DNA from: Lacrimispora sp. BS-2
GTDB taxonomy: Bacteria > Bacillota > Clostridia > Lachnospirales > Lachnospiraceae
DNA length: 64,000 bases
NCBI RefSeq assembly: GCF_040207125.1
Contig: NZ_CP157940.1
Span: 310,001-374,000, forward strand
Direction of reading: 5' to 3'
This document shows positions 1 through 8,888 of the stretch, one piece after another. The notes beneath the pieces are model-generated. The model was given only the letters and a program-made list of their open reading frames with translations. It ran no database searches and was not told the origin of the DNA. The number at the start of each line of letters is the position of its first letter. Positions within the stretch are counted from its first letter, which is position 1. The position numbers were made by a program, and so were the translations under genes.

Positions 1-1
1 C

Positions 2-679
2 GTTTATGCAGTAACCTTTGACAGCCGTCTCCATCCTTCCTGTGATTTAGAGATCGCAGCCAGAGTGGCAAAGGAGCTGGGGGGCGTTCATAAAGTGGTT
101 TCCGTCAATGAGCTGGAACAGGAGGAGATACGCTATAATCCGGTAAACCGGTGCTATCTGTGCAAAAAGAAGCTGTTCCAGTCTTTGAAGGATTTTGCAC
201 AGGAAATGAACATTCCTTATATCATGGATGGGACCAACGAGGATGATCTTCATGTTTACCGTCCTGGAATCAAGGCTTTAAGGGAACTGGGGATCATCAG
301 TCCCCTGGCTGAGCTTCACATTACCAAGTCCCAGGTCAAGGAACTGGCTTCATGGTACGGAATCTCCGTGGCGTCCAGGCCTTCTGCTCCATGTATGGCG
401 ACCCGTCTTCCTTATAATACGGAAATTGATTATGATATCCTGAACCGCATTGGAAAAGGAGAGGAATTTGTAAGTTCTCTTGTGAAAGGAAATGTGCGGC
501 TGAGGTTTCATAATGACATTGTCCGCATTGAGGTGGACCGGGACGCAATGGGAGAAGTGATGGAAAAGAGTAAGGAAATTATCTTTTATCTGAAGGAATT
601 GGGATTTACATATATTACCATGGATTTGGAAGGATTCCGGTCCGGAAGCATGGATGTGGGAATGGAATCCATTGGGTAA
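2..679 (+). CDS. larE: LarE-family ATP-dependent sacrificial sulfur transferase (5' truncated by window edge)
   Basis: LarE is a PP-loop enzyme that adenylates and sulfurates the nicotinate-derived precursor of the nickel-pincer cofactor of lactate racemase, usually giving up its own cysteine sulfur. The window opens inside the gene: codons run in frame from base 2, and the N-terminal PP-loop lies upstream, so only the C-terminal ~225 codons are seen. Typical LarE blocks are NRCYLCKKKLF (about 146-178) and SRPSAPCMATRLPY (about 373-414), the latter holding the cysteine in the place of the sulfur donor. larA, larB and larC are not in view, so lactate racemization cannot be concluded. A strong terminator follows, so this is the last gene of its unit. 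Confidence 0.88.
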   Translation, partial: VYAVTFDSRLHPSCDLEIAARVAKELGGVHKVVSVNELEQEEIRYNPVNRCYLCKKKLFQSLKDFAQEMNIPYIMDGTNEDDLHVYRPGIKALRELGIISPLAELHITKSQVKELASWYGISVASRPSAPCMATRLPYNTEIDYDILNRIGKGEEFVSSLVKGNVRLRFHNDIVRIEVDRDAMGEVMEKSKEIIFYLKELGFTYITMDLEGFRSGSMDVGMESIG

Positions 680-745
680 AATTGATTGTGCTTCTTATGA
701 AGTTACTGATATTGCTGTGTTAATTTTTGATTTCATACTGATACG

Positions 746-784
746 AAAAAGTGCGGTTCCATGTTCGGGAACCGCATTTTTTTT
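746..784 (+). terminator. Rho-independent terminator after larE
   Basis: A 9-bp perfect stem TGCGGTTCC (752-760) / GGAACCGCA (768-776) has a run of A before it and eight T after it. The A and T flanks would also let it work on the opposite strand. Confidence 0.88.
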
Positions 785-1354
785 CGTGTATTTAGTATTC
801 TCTGTTCCAATGATATAGAGCTATCATGAATCAAAAGTTCCTTGTAAGCTTATTCATGCTTCTGCTTGCCTTAAGGCAGATTATGTTTCACAATATGGCC
901 TCCTTGTCTGATGCATCAGGACGATTTTCTAACCTCAATTCCTGGTAGCTGTACCATAGACGCTGAATTTTATGATAGGAACCGGAAAATGCTGTATGAG
1001 GGCTTTAGGCAATGGGGTTTTCCTGCTGCATTATAGAATGGTGTACATAATTCAACAGTATTCTTAATCAATGTCGGTTTATATCAAGGGATATGGGAAA
1101 TATCGAAAAGATTGGACGGCATGTCCAAAACAAATTTATTAATTATAACCTAAAATATAGGATATAAATAAGAATAAATGTCGAATTATGATATAAAATG
1201 TAAGTTTATGAAGAAAGTTAATGTGAAAATGCACAATGAATTCTATTGTACTTTGGGTTTGTTTGTGCTAATATATTAATGGGTTTTTTGCCCATAAATC
1301 CTGTTTTTTTAAACACATGGAGGGCAAATTTTTTAGTAAAGGAGATAATATACC
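785..1354. other. Intergenic region, ~570 bp, no gene recognised
   Basis: AT-rich stretch between the larE terminator and the dipeptidase gene. No ORF with a ribosome site was found on either strand. Its right end carries the promoter described separately and a small hairpin ATGGG/CCCAT (1279-1295) in the mRNA leader. The remainder shows no repeat or structure that I can support. Confidence 0.6.
1246..1274 (+). promoter_or_regulatory. Sigma-A-type promoter for the peptidase/OPT operon
   Basis: TTGTAC (1246-1251), 17-bp spacer, TAATAT (1269-1274). The predicted transcript would start near 1281 and carry a ~75-nt leader. Confidence 0.5.
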
Positions 1355-2818
1355 GTGGGTAACAGAGCATTGGAAAACATGGAACCGGTGGAAGTGTTTC
1401 AGTATTTTGAGGAAATTAGCAGTATTCCCAGGGGTTCGGGAAATGAAAGAAGAATCAGCGATTATCTGGTTTCTTTTGCCAAGGAACACAAGTTGGAGGT
1501 CATACAGGATAAAGCGCTGAATGTGATCATCAAGAAACCAGGCTCCAAGGGCTATGAAGAAAGTCCCGGCGTTATCATTCAGGGACATATGGATATGGTA
1601 TGTGAGAAAAGGCCTGACGTAACCCATGATTTCATGACAGACCCCATTAAATTGAAAATCCATGGAGATATGATTTACGCAGACGGTACAACTCTTGGAG
1701 GAGACGATGGTATTGCGGTCGCCATGGGGTTAGCGGTTATGGCATCGGATACACTGGAACACCCTCCCATTGAATTGTTAGTTACCACCGCCGAAGAGAC
1801 CGGAATGGATGGTGCCCATGCGCTGGATCCTAAAAACATATCGGGCAAAACCCTTATTAATATCGATTCAGAGGAAGAAGGAATCCTGACGGTAAGCTGT
1901 GCAGGCGGCTGTTCCTCTAAAATCAATATTCCCATAATATGGGAAGGTGCAGACAGCAGCAGGGCTGCTTATGAAATTGAAATTACGGGCCTGCAGGGCG
2001 GCCACTCCGGAGTGGAAATACATAAGGGCAGGGCAAACGCCAATAAATTGATGGCCCGGCTGCTGAAACGTGCATGTTCGGAGACAGATTTACATTTATG
2101 CTCCATAAACGGAGGTTCCAAGCATAATGCCATTGCCCGTGATGCACAGGCTGTTGTGTGTGTAAATCCAGAGGAAGTCCCAGAGTTAAAAGAGCATATC
2201 TCCAGCCTGGAACAAATATTTAAGGATGAATACAAAGCAGCGGATCCGGATATCAAAATCGAGCTAAAGCCGGTTGATCATATGCCGGAACGAATCATGT
2301 CGAAAGATACAAGGGAAAACATCGTTAATTTTATGTATCTGATTCCAAACGGAGTCCAGAGCGTAAGCATGGATATTGAGGGCCTGGTAGAGAGTTCATT
2401 GAATCTGGGGGTAGTTGAGACAAAGGGAGACAACATTGAAATCATCAGTTCCATAAGAAGTTCCGTGGGAAGTATAAAGGATAATATTTTCCATATCGTA
2501 GCCGCTATTGCCGGCCTTACAAACGGAAAGGTGATTGCTGAGTCGGATTACCCGGAATGGAAATATAATTCCGATTCAAAAGTAAGACTGCTTTTTACAG
2601 AATTATACGAGAAATTATTTGGTGAAAAACCGCTGATCAGCGCGATCCATGCCGGACTCGAATGTGCGATTTTTGATAAAAAGTTTGAAGGAAAACTGGA
2701 TATGATATCCGTTGGGCCTACAATAATCGGGGTGCATACTGCGGAGGAACATTTAAGTATCCCATCAACCCAGAGGACGTGGAAGTATTTGACAGAAGCA
2801 CTGAAAGCCCTCAAATAG
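1355..2818 (+). CDS. pepD: Aminoacyl-histidine dipeptidase, M20C family (PepD-like)
   Basis: Cytosolic zinc dipeptidase that hydrolyses Xaa-His and other dipeptides. At 487 residues it has the usual PepD length. Metal-site motifs are visible: GHMDMV (H78, D80), GGDDG (D117), and the TTAEETG catalytic/metal glutamates (E147, E148), followed by INIDSEEEG; the C-terminal GVHTAEEH supplies the last ligand. The start is taken as GTG at 1355 because AAAGGAG (1338-1344) lies 10 nt upstream; the ATG at 1379 has no ribosome site. It is first in an operon with an oligopeptide transporter 83 bp downstream, which fits use of imported peptides as carbon and nitrogen source. The exact peptide preference cannot be read from sequence. 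Confidence 0.92.
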   Translation: MGNRALENMEPVEVFQYFEEISSIPRGSGNERRISDYLVSFAKEHKLEVIQDKALNVIIKKPGSKGYEESPGVIIQGHMDMVCEKRPDVTHDFMTDPIKLKIHGDMIYADGTTLGGDDGIAVAMGLAVMASDTLEHPPIELLVTTAEETGMDGAHALDPKNISGKTLINIDSEEEGILTVSCAGGCSSKINIPIIWEGADSSRAAYEIEITGLQGGHSGVEIHKGRANANKLMARLLKRACSETDLHLCSINGGSKHNAIARDAQAVVCVNPEEVPELKEHISSLEQIFKDEYKAADPDIKIELKPVDHMPERIMSKDTRENIVNFMYLIPNGVQSVSMDIEGLVESSLNLGVVETKGDNIEIISSIRSSVGSIKDNIFHIVAAIAGLTNGKVIAESDYPEWKYNSDSKVRLLFTELYEKLFGEKPLISAIHAGLECAIFDKKFEGKLDMISVGPTIIGVHTAEEHLSIPSTQRTWKYLTEALKALK

Positions 2819-2901
2819 CAGCAGATAGACCGTTAATAATAAAAGTTTAAATTTGTGCCAATAACTGATCGAAATATGATGAATATAAGGGAGTACTGTG
2901 T

Positions 2902-4824
2902 ATGAATCAAAAATTATCTAAAGGCGCATATGGCGGTGTAAAAGGGCAAGATTACGTACCATATGTTTCCCCAAAATCCGGATCGGGTGGAAATATTGCG
3001 GTATTAATCATTGGTATAGCTCTGTCTGCATTGTTCGCCGCATCAACAGCTTACTCTGGCATGAAAGCAGGCCTTACTGTTGCTGCCGGAATACCTGGCT
3101 CCATATTAGGTTCTGTATTTATTGCCATGTTTGCCAGGGAAAAAGGAATTCTTGGAAAGACACTTCTTCAGGGAATGGCCAGCGGCGGGGAATCCATTGC
3201 CAGCGGCATGATATTTGTTTTTCCTGCAATTCTTTTGATCGGTTCCCGGGTAACATTTCTGGAAGGTCTTGTGATCGGTGTGGGCGGTGCTTTATTTGGC
3301 ATAGGTGCAGCTTCTCTGGTCTACAATTATTTGATTGTGGAAGAGCATGGAAAATTAATGTATCCTGAGTCAATGGCTATTTCAGAAACCTTAGTCGCCT
3401 CGGAAGGGGCCAAGGATTCCCTGAAATTTATGGGAATCGGATTTGGAATCGGCGGTTTAATAACCGCGGTAACCAGCTCATTCTTAAACATCACCAACAA
3501 CGTGATCAGCTTTGTGCATGAGCCCTTTTACAAATGGAAATTTCAGCTGGAAGTGAACCCCTTGCTGCTTGGGATAGGATTCATCGTGGGAATGGAAGTA
3601 TCCTTGACCATGTTTGCCGGTTCTATATTATCTAACTTTGCCATTACGCCTCTCATCGGTTATTTTGCTTCTTTAGGCAGTGGCGGCCCGGCCGTGTGGA
3701 ATAATCCTTCTGTAAGCGTAAACGCTATGGGAGTCGGCGATATAGCAGGCAGCTACGTAAAATATATCGGTGCAGGCATGATGCTTTCCGGCGGTCTGAT
3801 CGGTGCTATAAAACTGATTCCAACGGTTATCGCTTCCATAAAGGAAACCATGAATGCCAGAGGAAAAGGCTCCGGCGGCGCTGGATCTTCTGTTGAAACT
3901 GTTATTTTACTGTCAGGTATCATCGTAGGCTTTATCGGCGGTTTCCTGGTATCAGGCGGCAACATTGCCATGGCTGTACTGGGTTCTGTTTTATCCATGG
4001 TGCTGTCTTTGATGTTTGTAATTGTTTCCGGCCGTTTAACCGGTACCATCGGAACTTCAAACCTTCCTGTATCCGGTATGACAATTGCTTCCATCGTTAT
4101 CGTAACATTACTATTTGTGGGATTAGGCTGGAAGAGCGTAGATGATAACAAGGCTCTGTTGTTATTCGGTTCCTTTATTGTTACTGCAATCGCTGCAGCA
4201 GGCGGTTACTGCCAATCACAAAAAGTTTCTTTTATCATTGGTGGAAGCAAGAATGAAATGCAGAAATATTTTGCAATATCTTCTATTGTAGGTGTTGTGG
4301 TAGTTACCTGCGTTATTTTATTGCTTTCCAATCAGCTCTCAATGACTGGTGACAATGTTCCGTTTGCATTGCCTCAGGCGAATTTAATGGCAACATTGAC
4401 AGCCGGAATCATGTCGGGTCAGTTGCCCTGGGTCATGATCATCTGCGGCATTATAATGGGAATCGTTTTATTTTTACTGAAACTCCCTGTAATGACAGTT
4501 GCAATCGGGTTTTATTTGCCCATATCCACAACTTCCATCATTTTGCTAGGAGCCCTGGTTCGTTTCTTCGTTGAGAAATATTCCAGAAATGAGAGAGAAA
4601 AGGAAGCGAAAGTTTCTAACGGTGTAAGCCTGTCGTCAGGGCTTGTTGCCGGCGGATCAATCATTGGACTTATCGGAATCGTTTTACAGGTAACTGGCAT
4701 CATCAGTGGTGCAGGCCCAAGCGGATTTGCAAATTCAAATGGAATGGCATTTATCTTATTGATCATTCTTGTAGCAGCGACCGCTATCCCGCTTATTAAG
4801 AGTGAAGTGAAGAATGCGAAATGA
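2902..4824 (+). CDS. OPT-family oligopeptide transporter
   Basis: A 640-residue integral membrane protein with about 15 hydrophobic segments, belonging to the OPT superfamily of proton-coupled peptide (or metal-chelate) importers. Family hallmarks include the N-terminal ALFAASTAYSGMKAGLTVAAG block (residues ~42-62), the LVASEG segment and the SGGPAVWNNPSV region. GGGAG-like Shine-Dalgarno sequence (AAGGGAG) precedes ATG 2902. The pairing with a cytosolic dipeptidase upstream supports peptide rather than siderophore uptake, although that is inference. Its last 11 bases overlap the start of a small PqqD-like gene, so the two are translationally coupled. Confidence 0.9.
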   Translation: MNQKLSKGAYGGVKGQDYVPYVSPKSGSGGNIAVLIIGIALSALFAASTAYSGMKAGLTVAAGIPGSILGSVFIAMFAREKGILGKTLLQGMASGGESIASGMIFVFPAILLIGSRVTFLEGLVIGVGGALFGIGAASLVYNYLIVEEHGKLMYPESMAISETLVASEGAKDSLKFMGIGFGIGGLITAVTSSFLNITNNVISFVHEPFYKWKFQLEVNPLLLGIGFIVGMEVSLTMFAGSILSNFAITPLIGYFASLGSGGPAVWNNPSVSVNAMGVGDIAGSYVKYIGAGMMLSGGLIGAIKLIPTVIASIKETMNARGKGSGGAGSSVETVILLSGIIVGFIGGFLVSGGNIAMAVLGSVLSMVLSLMFVIVSGRLTGTIGTSNLPVSGMTIASIVIVTLLFVGLGWKSVDDNKALLLFGSFIVTAIAAAGGYCQSQKVSFIIGGSKNEMQKYFAISSIVGVVVVTCVILLLSNQLSMTGDNVPFALPQANLMATLTAGIMSGQLPWVMIICGIIMGIVLFLLKLPVMTVAIGFYLPISTTSIILLGALVRFFVEKYSRNEREKEAKVSNGVSLSSGLVAGGSIIGLIGIVLQVTGIISGAGPSGFANSNGMAFILLIILVAATAIPLIKSEVKNAK

Positions 4825-5167
4825 CAATGATGAGGTTTTAAATTTAATATTTAAAATTTCCGATAAACTGGAATACGAGGTTGATAAAAACGGTATTGTG
4901 ACCATGCTTATAAAACAGGATCACAAGATTCAACGGGTTTTTAGAAAACTCGGTTTCAAAATTCCGGAATATAAAAGAATTGCAATGGATGAGTATGGAA
5001 GCTGCGTCTTTCTACAAATTGACGGCAGTAAGACCATTAGGGAAATTGGAAAAAGCCTTGAAGAAACGTATGGTGACAAGGTAGAGCCGCTGTATGAAAG
5101 ACTGCTGTTATTTGTCAGTCACTTAGAGCAGCAATTTCACTATATCGAAAATACCAGCAAGGTGTAA
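4814..5167 (+). CDS. PqqD-like small protein coupled to the OPT transporter
   Basis: A 117-residue soluble protein with a PqqD-type fold signature: a C-terminal part with VFLQIDGSKTIREIGKSLEE (residues ~68-87) matches the D-G-x-x-(T/S)-I-x-E-I pattern, followed by a Y-G pair and an amphipathic helix. PqqD proteins normally deliver a RiPP precursor peptide to a radical SAM enzyme, but no radical SAM or precursor gene is nearby. The reading frame begins inside the end of the transporter gene (11-bp overlap, different frame), so expression depends on it. The residues before the PqqD core (1-55) contain a KLGFKIP stretch with no recognised domain. Its role in peptide uptake is unknown. Confidence 0.7.
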   Translation: MRNDNDEVLNLIFKISDKLEYEVDKNGIVTMLIKQDHKIQRVFRKLGFKIPEYKRIAMDEYGSCVFLQIDGSKTIREIGKSLEETYGDKVEPLYERLLLFVSHLEQQFHYIENTSKV

Positions 5168-5188
5168 GAAAGAGTCTGTAAAGCAGGC

Positions 5189-5228
5189 AGATCGGTGCCG
5201 GGAATTAATTCCTGGCACCGATCTTTTA
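5189..5228 (+). terminator. Rho-independent terminator of the peptidase/OPT operon
   Basis: An 11-bp perfect stem AGATCGGTGCC (5189-5199) / GGCACCGATCT (5214-5224), itself containing an inner GGGAATTAATTCC palindrome, is followed by TTTT. Confidence 0.85.
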
Positions 5229-5380
5229 AGGTGGGGCATTTTGTCCGCCTGCGAAAGCCAGTGCCATTCAGGATATTGAGAAGTATCATTCCCTTTAAGG
5301 GAGTGATTATGACTGATGCCCCCAGTATGGATGCTATTAAGAACAGTACTTCGGATGCGGCTGTCCTGGCCATTATTGTA

Positions 5381-5412
5381 AAAATGCGGTTCACAGTGAA
5401 CCGCACTTTTTA
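5381..5412 (-). terminator. Bidirectional terminator between convergent genes
   Basis: The perfect 9-bp stem GCGGTTCAC (5386-5394) / GTGAACCGC (5396-5404) has A-runs on one side and T-runs on the other. It sits just past the stop of the minus-strand S8 protease gene, so it can end transcription from either side. The 150 bp between this and the previous terminator hold no supported gene. Confidence 0.8.
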
Positions 5413-5437
5413 AGTATAACAAAACATTTTATTGGGT

Positions 5438-7117
5438 TTAAGCACCATCAACTACTTTAAAAAAGTTACTAATTTCCACCTTTCCATATCCCCATATGTT
5501 ATTTGGATAAGCATTGTTATCGTCGCGCATTGCATTCCAGACCAACTGCCGGTTAATAATGTTGCCGGTCATCTGGATATAATTCCCTCTGACAATTGCC
5601 CATTCAAAAACCATTGCCATAATTCCTGCCGTGTGGGCCGCCGCTGTTCCTGTTCCTGTGGCAGTGCCGTATCTGTTTCCCGGAAGCGCACACGGAATAC
5701 GATAGCCCGGAGCTGCAATATCAGGCTTAATTAATCCTAGTCTTGTGTAGCCTCTTCCTGATTCTTCCAGAATGCTGTCATTGAACTGATCATAGGCGGT
5801 AATGGTCAACAGGCTTCTTGTGTTTCCCGGAGAAGTTATAGTAACGTCCGGATCTGAATTTGTAAAGTATGTTTCGTCTGAGATCAAGTCTCCTGTTGGG
5901 AGCCATGCATGAAAGGAAAAAGAATCCTGATTAATATTTTCCGCATGAATATGCCAGGTTCCTGGTATGGTGTTTTTGAAACGCAGCAGGATTAGCTGGT
6001 CTCCGGTGTTTTGCTCAAAAATAATATTATTTATCCAGACGTCTGTCTGGCTTAAATGGAAGGTATAATTTATGCAGCTATTTATTGCCGGAGGAATTAA
6101 TTGGGTAGACTCATGGTTGGGTGAGGTGATACTGACGGAGACCTGTGCCGGTGAATATGCCCAGATTTCCATGGAGAACATACTGTCATCATTTCCCACA
6201 TTTAATTCAAAATCATTGTAAAAGAATTGGGGTACAGGGGCATGGAAATAATGTCTTCGTTTGTTTCCTTCATTTCCGGCTGCAACTGCAACCCCAATCC
6301 CGGGAATCTGTGCCAGGTCATCCAGAAAGCTGCTTAAAGGGCCGTTTCCGTCGTGTCCGCCCTGACTTGATCCAAGGGCAATGCAGATAACGATTGGCTT
6401 ATTCAATCTCTGGGAGACAGAAACCAGATAACGTGCGGCAAGCATAATATCAGATTCCTGAAAACACAGAACATCGTCCGGTACTAAAAAAATATCTTTT
6501 AAATTTTTTTTGGCTTCTTTTAGTTTTACCACTACCAGATCAGCTTCCGGGACAACACTGTGGAGTCTTTGGTCATTGGTTGAGGTACCGGCCACAATAC
6601 TGGAAATTGCCGTGCCATGGCCATTGGTATCAACCGAAGGAACGATGGATAAAGGATCGTTCGACTGTAAAGCTTTGTTTATTAAATCCCTGCTGTATTC
6701 GGAACCGAATGTAAAGCTTTCAGGGGAGGAGCCGCTTTGTATGGTCTGATCCCATATTGATTGAATGCGGGTGGTTCCGTCTTTGTTTTTAAAAGCTTGG
6801 TGCCGGTAATCAATGCCGGTATCTATAATTCCTATGAATACATCTTTTCCAAACAAGCTTAAATCAGGATTGTTCTGAACCGCTGTAATTCCGGATTTGT
6901 CTATGCTTGCCAGTGAACTCAGGGTATAAATTGACGAAAAGCGGCTGTAAGGATACAGCCCTAAGTCGCAGATGTTCATGGATTCTACCGGGATATGTTC
7001 CAATGAAAGCGTTTGATTAAGGTGAGTAAAATCATAGTAAGTTGGATATAGTGGAATGAGAGCGTTATTTATGAATAGATCATAATAATTATTATCAAGT
7101 ACTTTTTGCAAAAGCAA
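5438..7117 (-). CDS. Csp-like S8 (subtilisin) family protein, predicted pseudoprotease
   Basis: About 559 residues, the length and layout of the bilobate clostridial S8 proteases related to CspA/B/C of spore germination. The Asp block (GIIDTGIDYRH, D99) and His block (NGHGTAISSIVAG, H167) are intact, and the oxyanion AAGNEG is present. The Ser block, normally GTSxAAxH, reads GTGTAAAHTAG: the nucleophile codon at 5650-5648 is GGA (Gly490), so catalysis is not expected. No signal peptide is visible. The start is uncertain: TTG 7117 gives these numbers, but TTG 7111 is better spaced (7 nt) from the AAAGGGGGGG ribosome site. A role like the catalytically dead CspA/CspC is possible, but a simple mutational loss cannot be excluded. 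Confidence 0.85.
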   Translation of the reverse strand: MLLQKVLDNNYYDLFINNALIPLYPTYYDFTHLNQTLSLEHIPVESMNICDLGLYPYSRFSSIYTLSSLASIDKSGITAVQNNPDLSLFGKDVFIGIIDTGIDYRHQAFKNKDGTTRIQSIWDQTIQSGSSPESFTFGSEYSRDLINKALQSNDPLSIVPSVDTNGHGTAISSIVAGTSTNDQRLHSVVPEADLVVVKLKEAKKNLKDIFLVPDDVLCFQESDIMLAARYLVSVSQRLNKPIVICIALGSSQGGHDGNGPLSSFLDDLAQIPGIGVAVAAGNEGNKRRHYFHAPVPQFFYNDFELNVGNDDSMFSMEIWAYSPAQVSVSITSPNHESTQLIPPAINSCINYTFHLSQTDVWINNIIFEQNTGDQLILLRFKNTIPGTWHIHAENINQDSFSFHAWLPTGDLISDETYFTNSDPDVTITSPGNTRSLLTITAYDQFNDSILEESGRGYTRLGLIKPDIAAPGYRIPCALPGNRYGTATGTGTAAAHTAGIMAMVFEWAIVRGNYIQMTGNIINRQLVWNAMRDDNNAYPNNIWGYGKVEISNFFKVVDGA

Positions 7118-7187
7118 GCCCCCCCTTTTATATCTAGTGTCTCACATAAATTTATGCAAATAGATACAAATTATGAATAAGAAGCCT

Positions 7188-7658
7188 TTACTGCGGAATA
7201 AGGCATTGATTTTTGTCAAAGCCCCCTGCATTCATGCTGTCCTGATATATGTTTTCCAACTCATCCAGGTAAAAGGTCCCTTCCTTTACCTGGTAATATT
7301 TTTTTGTATCCGGCAGATAGAACATGCCCATTTCGTCTACATTCACTGCTCCGGTCTGGCCGTCAGAGCTGGAAAAATAGATCTGGTAGGTGGTGGCGCT
7401 GTCCAGGCTTCCGTCCGGGACCTCCTTTAAAGAAAAGCCGTGAAACAGATCCGCCACCCTGGCTATGGTTTCCTTGTTCTCGTCATAAAAGGAATAACAG
7501 ATGGAACCATAATATATGGAAACGGATTCGGTTTTTGATATGTCAATGGGAATGCCTGCAAGATCCTTTGCCGTCTCTTTTTTCTGGCTCTGGCATGAAG
7601 TAAGGGATAACAGAAGCAGGATAATAAGGAAAAAAGTTTTTTGTGTTATTTTAGCCAT
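7188..7658 (-). CDS. Small predicted lipoprotein of unknown function
   Basis: A 156-residue protein with a type II signal: K-rich N-terminus, hydrophobic stretch FFLIILLLLSL and lipobox LTSC, after which a charged linker starts. The mature part (SVSIYYGSICYSFYDENKE onward) resembles clostridial lipoproteins of unknown role, predicted to be beta-rich and attached to the outer face of the membrane. ATG 7658 is preferred over 7685 because GAGG lies 7 nt upstream of it. It lies between the S8 homolog and the LysR gene on the same strand, but with gaps of 70-110 bp, so co-transcription is uncertain. Confidence 0.7.
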   Translation of the reverse strand: MAKITQKTFFLIILLLLSLTSCQSQKKETAKDLAGIPIDISKTESVSIYYGSICYSFYDENKETIARVADLFHGFSLKEVPDGSLDSATTYQIYFSSSDGQTGAVNVDEMGMFYLPDTKKYYQVKEGTFYLDELENIYQDSMNAGGFDKNQCLIPQ

Positions 7659-7693
7659 AGGAAACCTCGTTTTTAATCGAATCAAGTAGGGGC

Positions 7694-7717
7694 GCGGATT
7701 ACGAATATCCGCTTGAC
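7694..7717. repeat. Short dispersed palindromic repeat, copy 1
   Basis: GCGGATTACGAATATCCGCT and the four following bases form a 6-bp stem (GCGGAT/ATCCGC) and match a second copy at 54648-54671 in 22 of 24 positions. Both copies are preceded by ATCAAGTA (7681 and 54631). A shorter relative is at 23373-23388. Confidence 0.55.
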
Positions 7718-7767
7718 TCTATATTACCATAAGTTCCGGGAAAAGCAATGATAAGGAAAGGAAAGTA

Positions 7768-8697
7768 TTACCCATGTTTTGTCTGGTAATAAGCGGCCAG
7801 AATATTTAGATAGGCCTTGGCGTATTTTGGCAAATACCGGTTTTTCTGGTAAGCGGCTATAAGGGTGTTTTCAATTCGTTCTTTTCCAATGGAAAGGCAG
7901 ACAGAGGAGCTAGGTTCCCTGTCTTTTAAATAATGATAATAGCTTTCAGGAGCAAAGGCGGCCCCCAGGCCTTCCATGGCAAGGCGGATGGACATTTCAC
8001 TGCTTCTGGTGTGAAGCAGGACATTTGGTTCCAGGCCGTAATCCTCAAAGAATTTAAGAGCAAGTCCTCCCGTGTTCTGATCCGGGTAGAGAAGGATAAA
8101 GGGTTCGCCAGCAAGAAGTCTTAGATCGATCCAGGGGTATTGAAAGCCTTCTTTCATTTCAGCCTTTTTAACCAGAGGATTTGAAGCGGACAGCACCAGA
8201 ACCATCTCTTCCTTTCCTATGATCTGGTAATCCAGGCCGGTGGGAAATTCATGAACATTGTAAAACGTCAGGTCAACGGTGTGGTCGGTCAGGGTATGCT
8301 CGGCCACAAAGTTGACTTCCTCCATCATATTGACCGTGACATTGGGATACAGCTGATGGAATTTTGAAAGAGTGGGACCGATCAGGCTGTTTCCAAGCAT
8401 AATGGGAATGGCAATATTTAACCGTCCATGGTTTTGATGCATAATGTCATCAAATTCCATGTCCCATTCCATGCCGTATTCTACGATTTTTTCTGCATAA
8501 TGGATGTAGCGTTCTCCGATGTAGGTTGGAAAATAACTGCTTCCGATCCGGTCAAAAAGGCGGACTCCAAGCTGATGCTCTAAGTTTTTTAAATATTTGC
8601 TTAAGGATGGCTGGGAGATAAACAGGGACTCCGCTGCTTTGCTGATGTTTTTTTGTCTGGCAATGGCCAGAATATATCTTGCTTCTTTCAGTTCCAT
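7768..8697 (-). CDS. LysR-family transcriptional regulator, divergent from the ABC importer operon
   Basis: A 309-residue LysR protein: winged helix-turn-helix in residues ~1-60 (ISKAAESLFISQPSLSKYLK is the helix-turn-helix core) followed by a periplasmic-binding-like effector domain. The start ATG 8697 has AAAGGAGG at ideal spacing; the upstream in-frame ATG 8793 has none. The gene is divergent from a binding-protein-dependent importer and two amidohydrolases, with a 190-bp shared intergenic region, the classic arrangement in which a LysR protein senses the imported or metabolised compound and activates the divergent operon. The effector is unknown. Confidence 0.9.
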   Translation of the reverse strand: MELKEARYILAIARQKNISKAAESLFISQPSLSKYLKNLEHQLGVRLFDRIGSSYFPTYIGERYIHYAEKIVEYGMEWDMEFDDIMHQNHGRLNIAIPIMLGNSLIGPTLSKFHQLYPNVTVNMMEEVNFVAEHTLTDHTVDLTFYNVHEFPTGLDYQIIGKEEMVLVLSASNPLVKKAEMKEGFQYPWIDLRLLAGEPFILLYPDQNTGGLALKFFEDYGLEPNVLLHTRSSEMSIRLAMEGLGAAFAPESYYHYLKDREPSSSVCLSIGKERIENTLIAAYQKNRYLPKYAKAYLNILAAYYQTKHG

Positions 8698-8774
8698 AGG
8701 TATTCCTCCTTTTGCACAGGTGATAATATGCTCTATTATAGCTTTACTGCATAAAAAATATAGATTATATGTAT

Positions 8775-8803
8775 TTGACGTACAGTATATCATAAATTAT
8801 AAT
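8775..8803 (+). promoter_or_regulatory. Sigma-A promoter of the ABC importer/amidohydrolase operon
   Basis: TTGACG (8775-8780), 17-bp spacer, TATAAT (8798-8803), about 85 bp before the first permease gene, in the LysR/ABC divergent region. The near-consensus match suggests that the LysR protein may repress or modulate rather than be strictly required. Confidence 0.65.
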
Positions 8804-8888
8804 AAAAGTATAGATATAAATTAACACAGCTTATAAGTGATGATAAGTGTTGACAATGAATGGGTGTAAAACCCATGGGGAGGTCAAG

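Noticed and set aside
5195..5413. 72-codon ORF between the two terminators, and antisense frames there
   Set aside because: It begins inside a terminator stem and ends in the other; no ribosome site.
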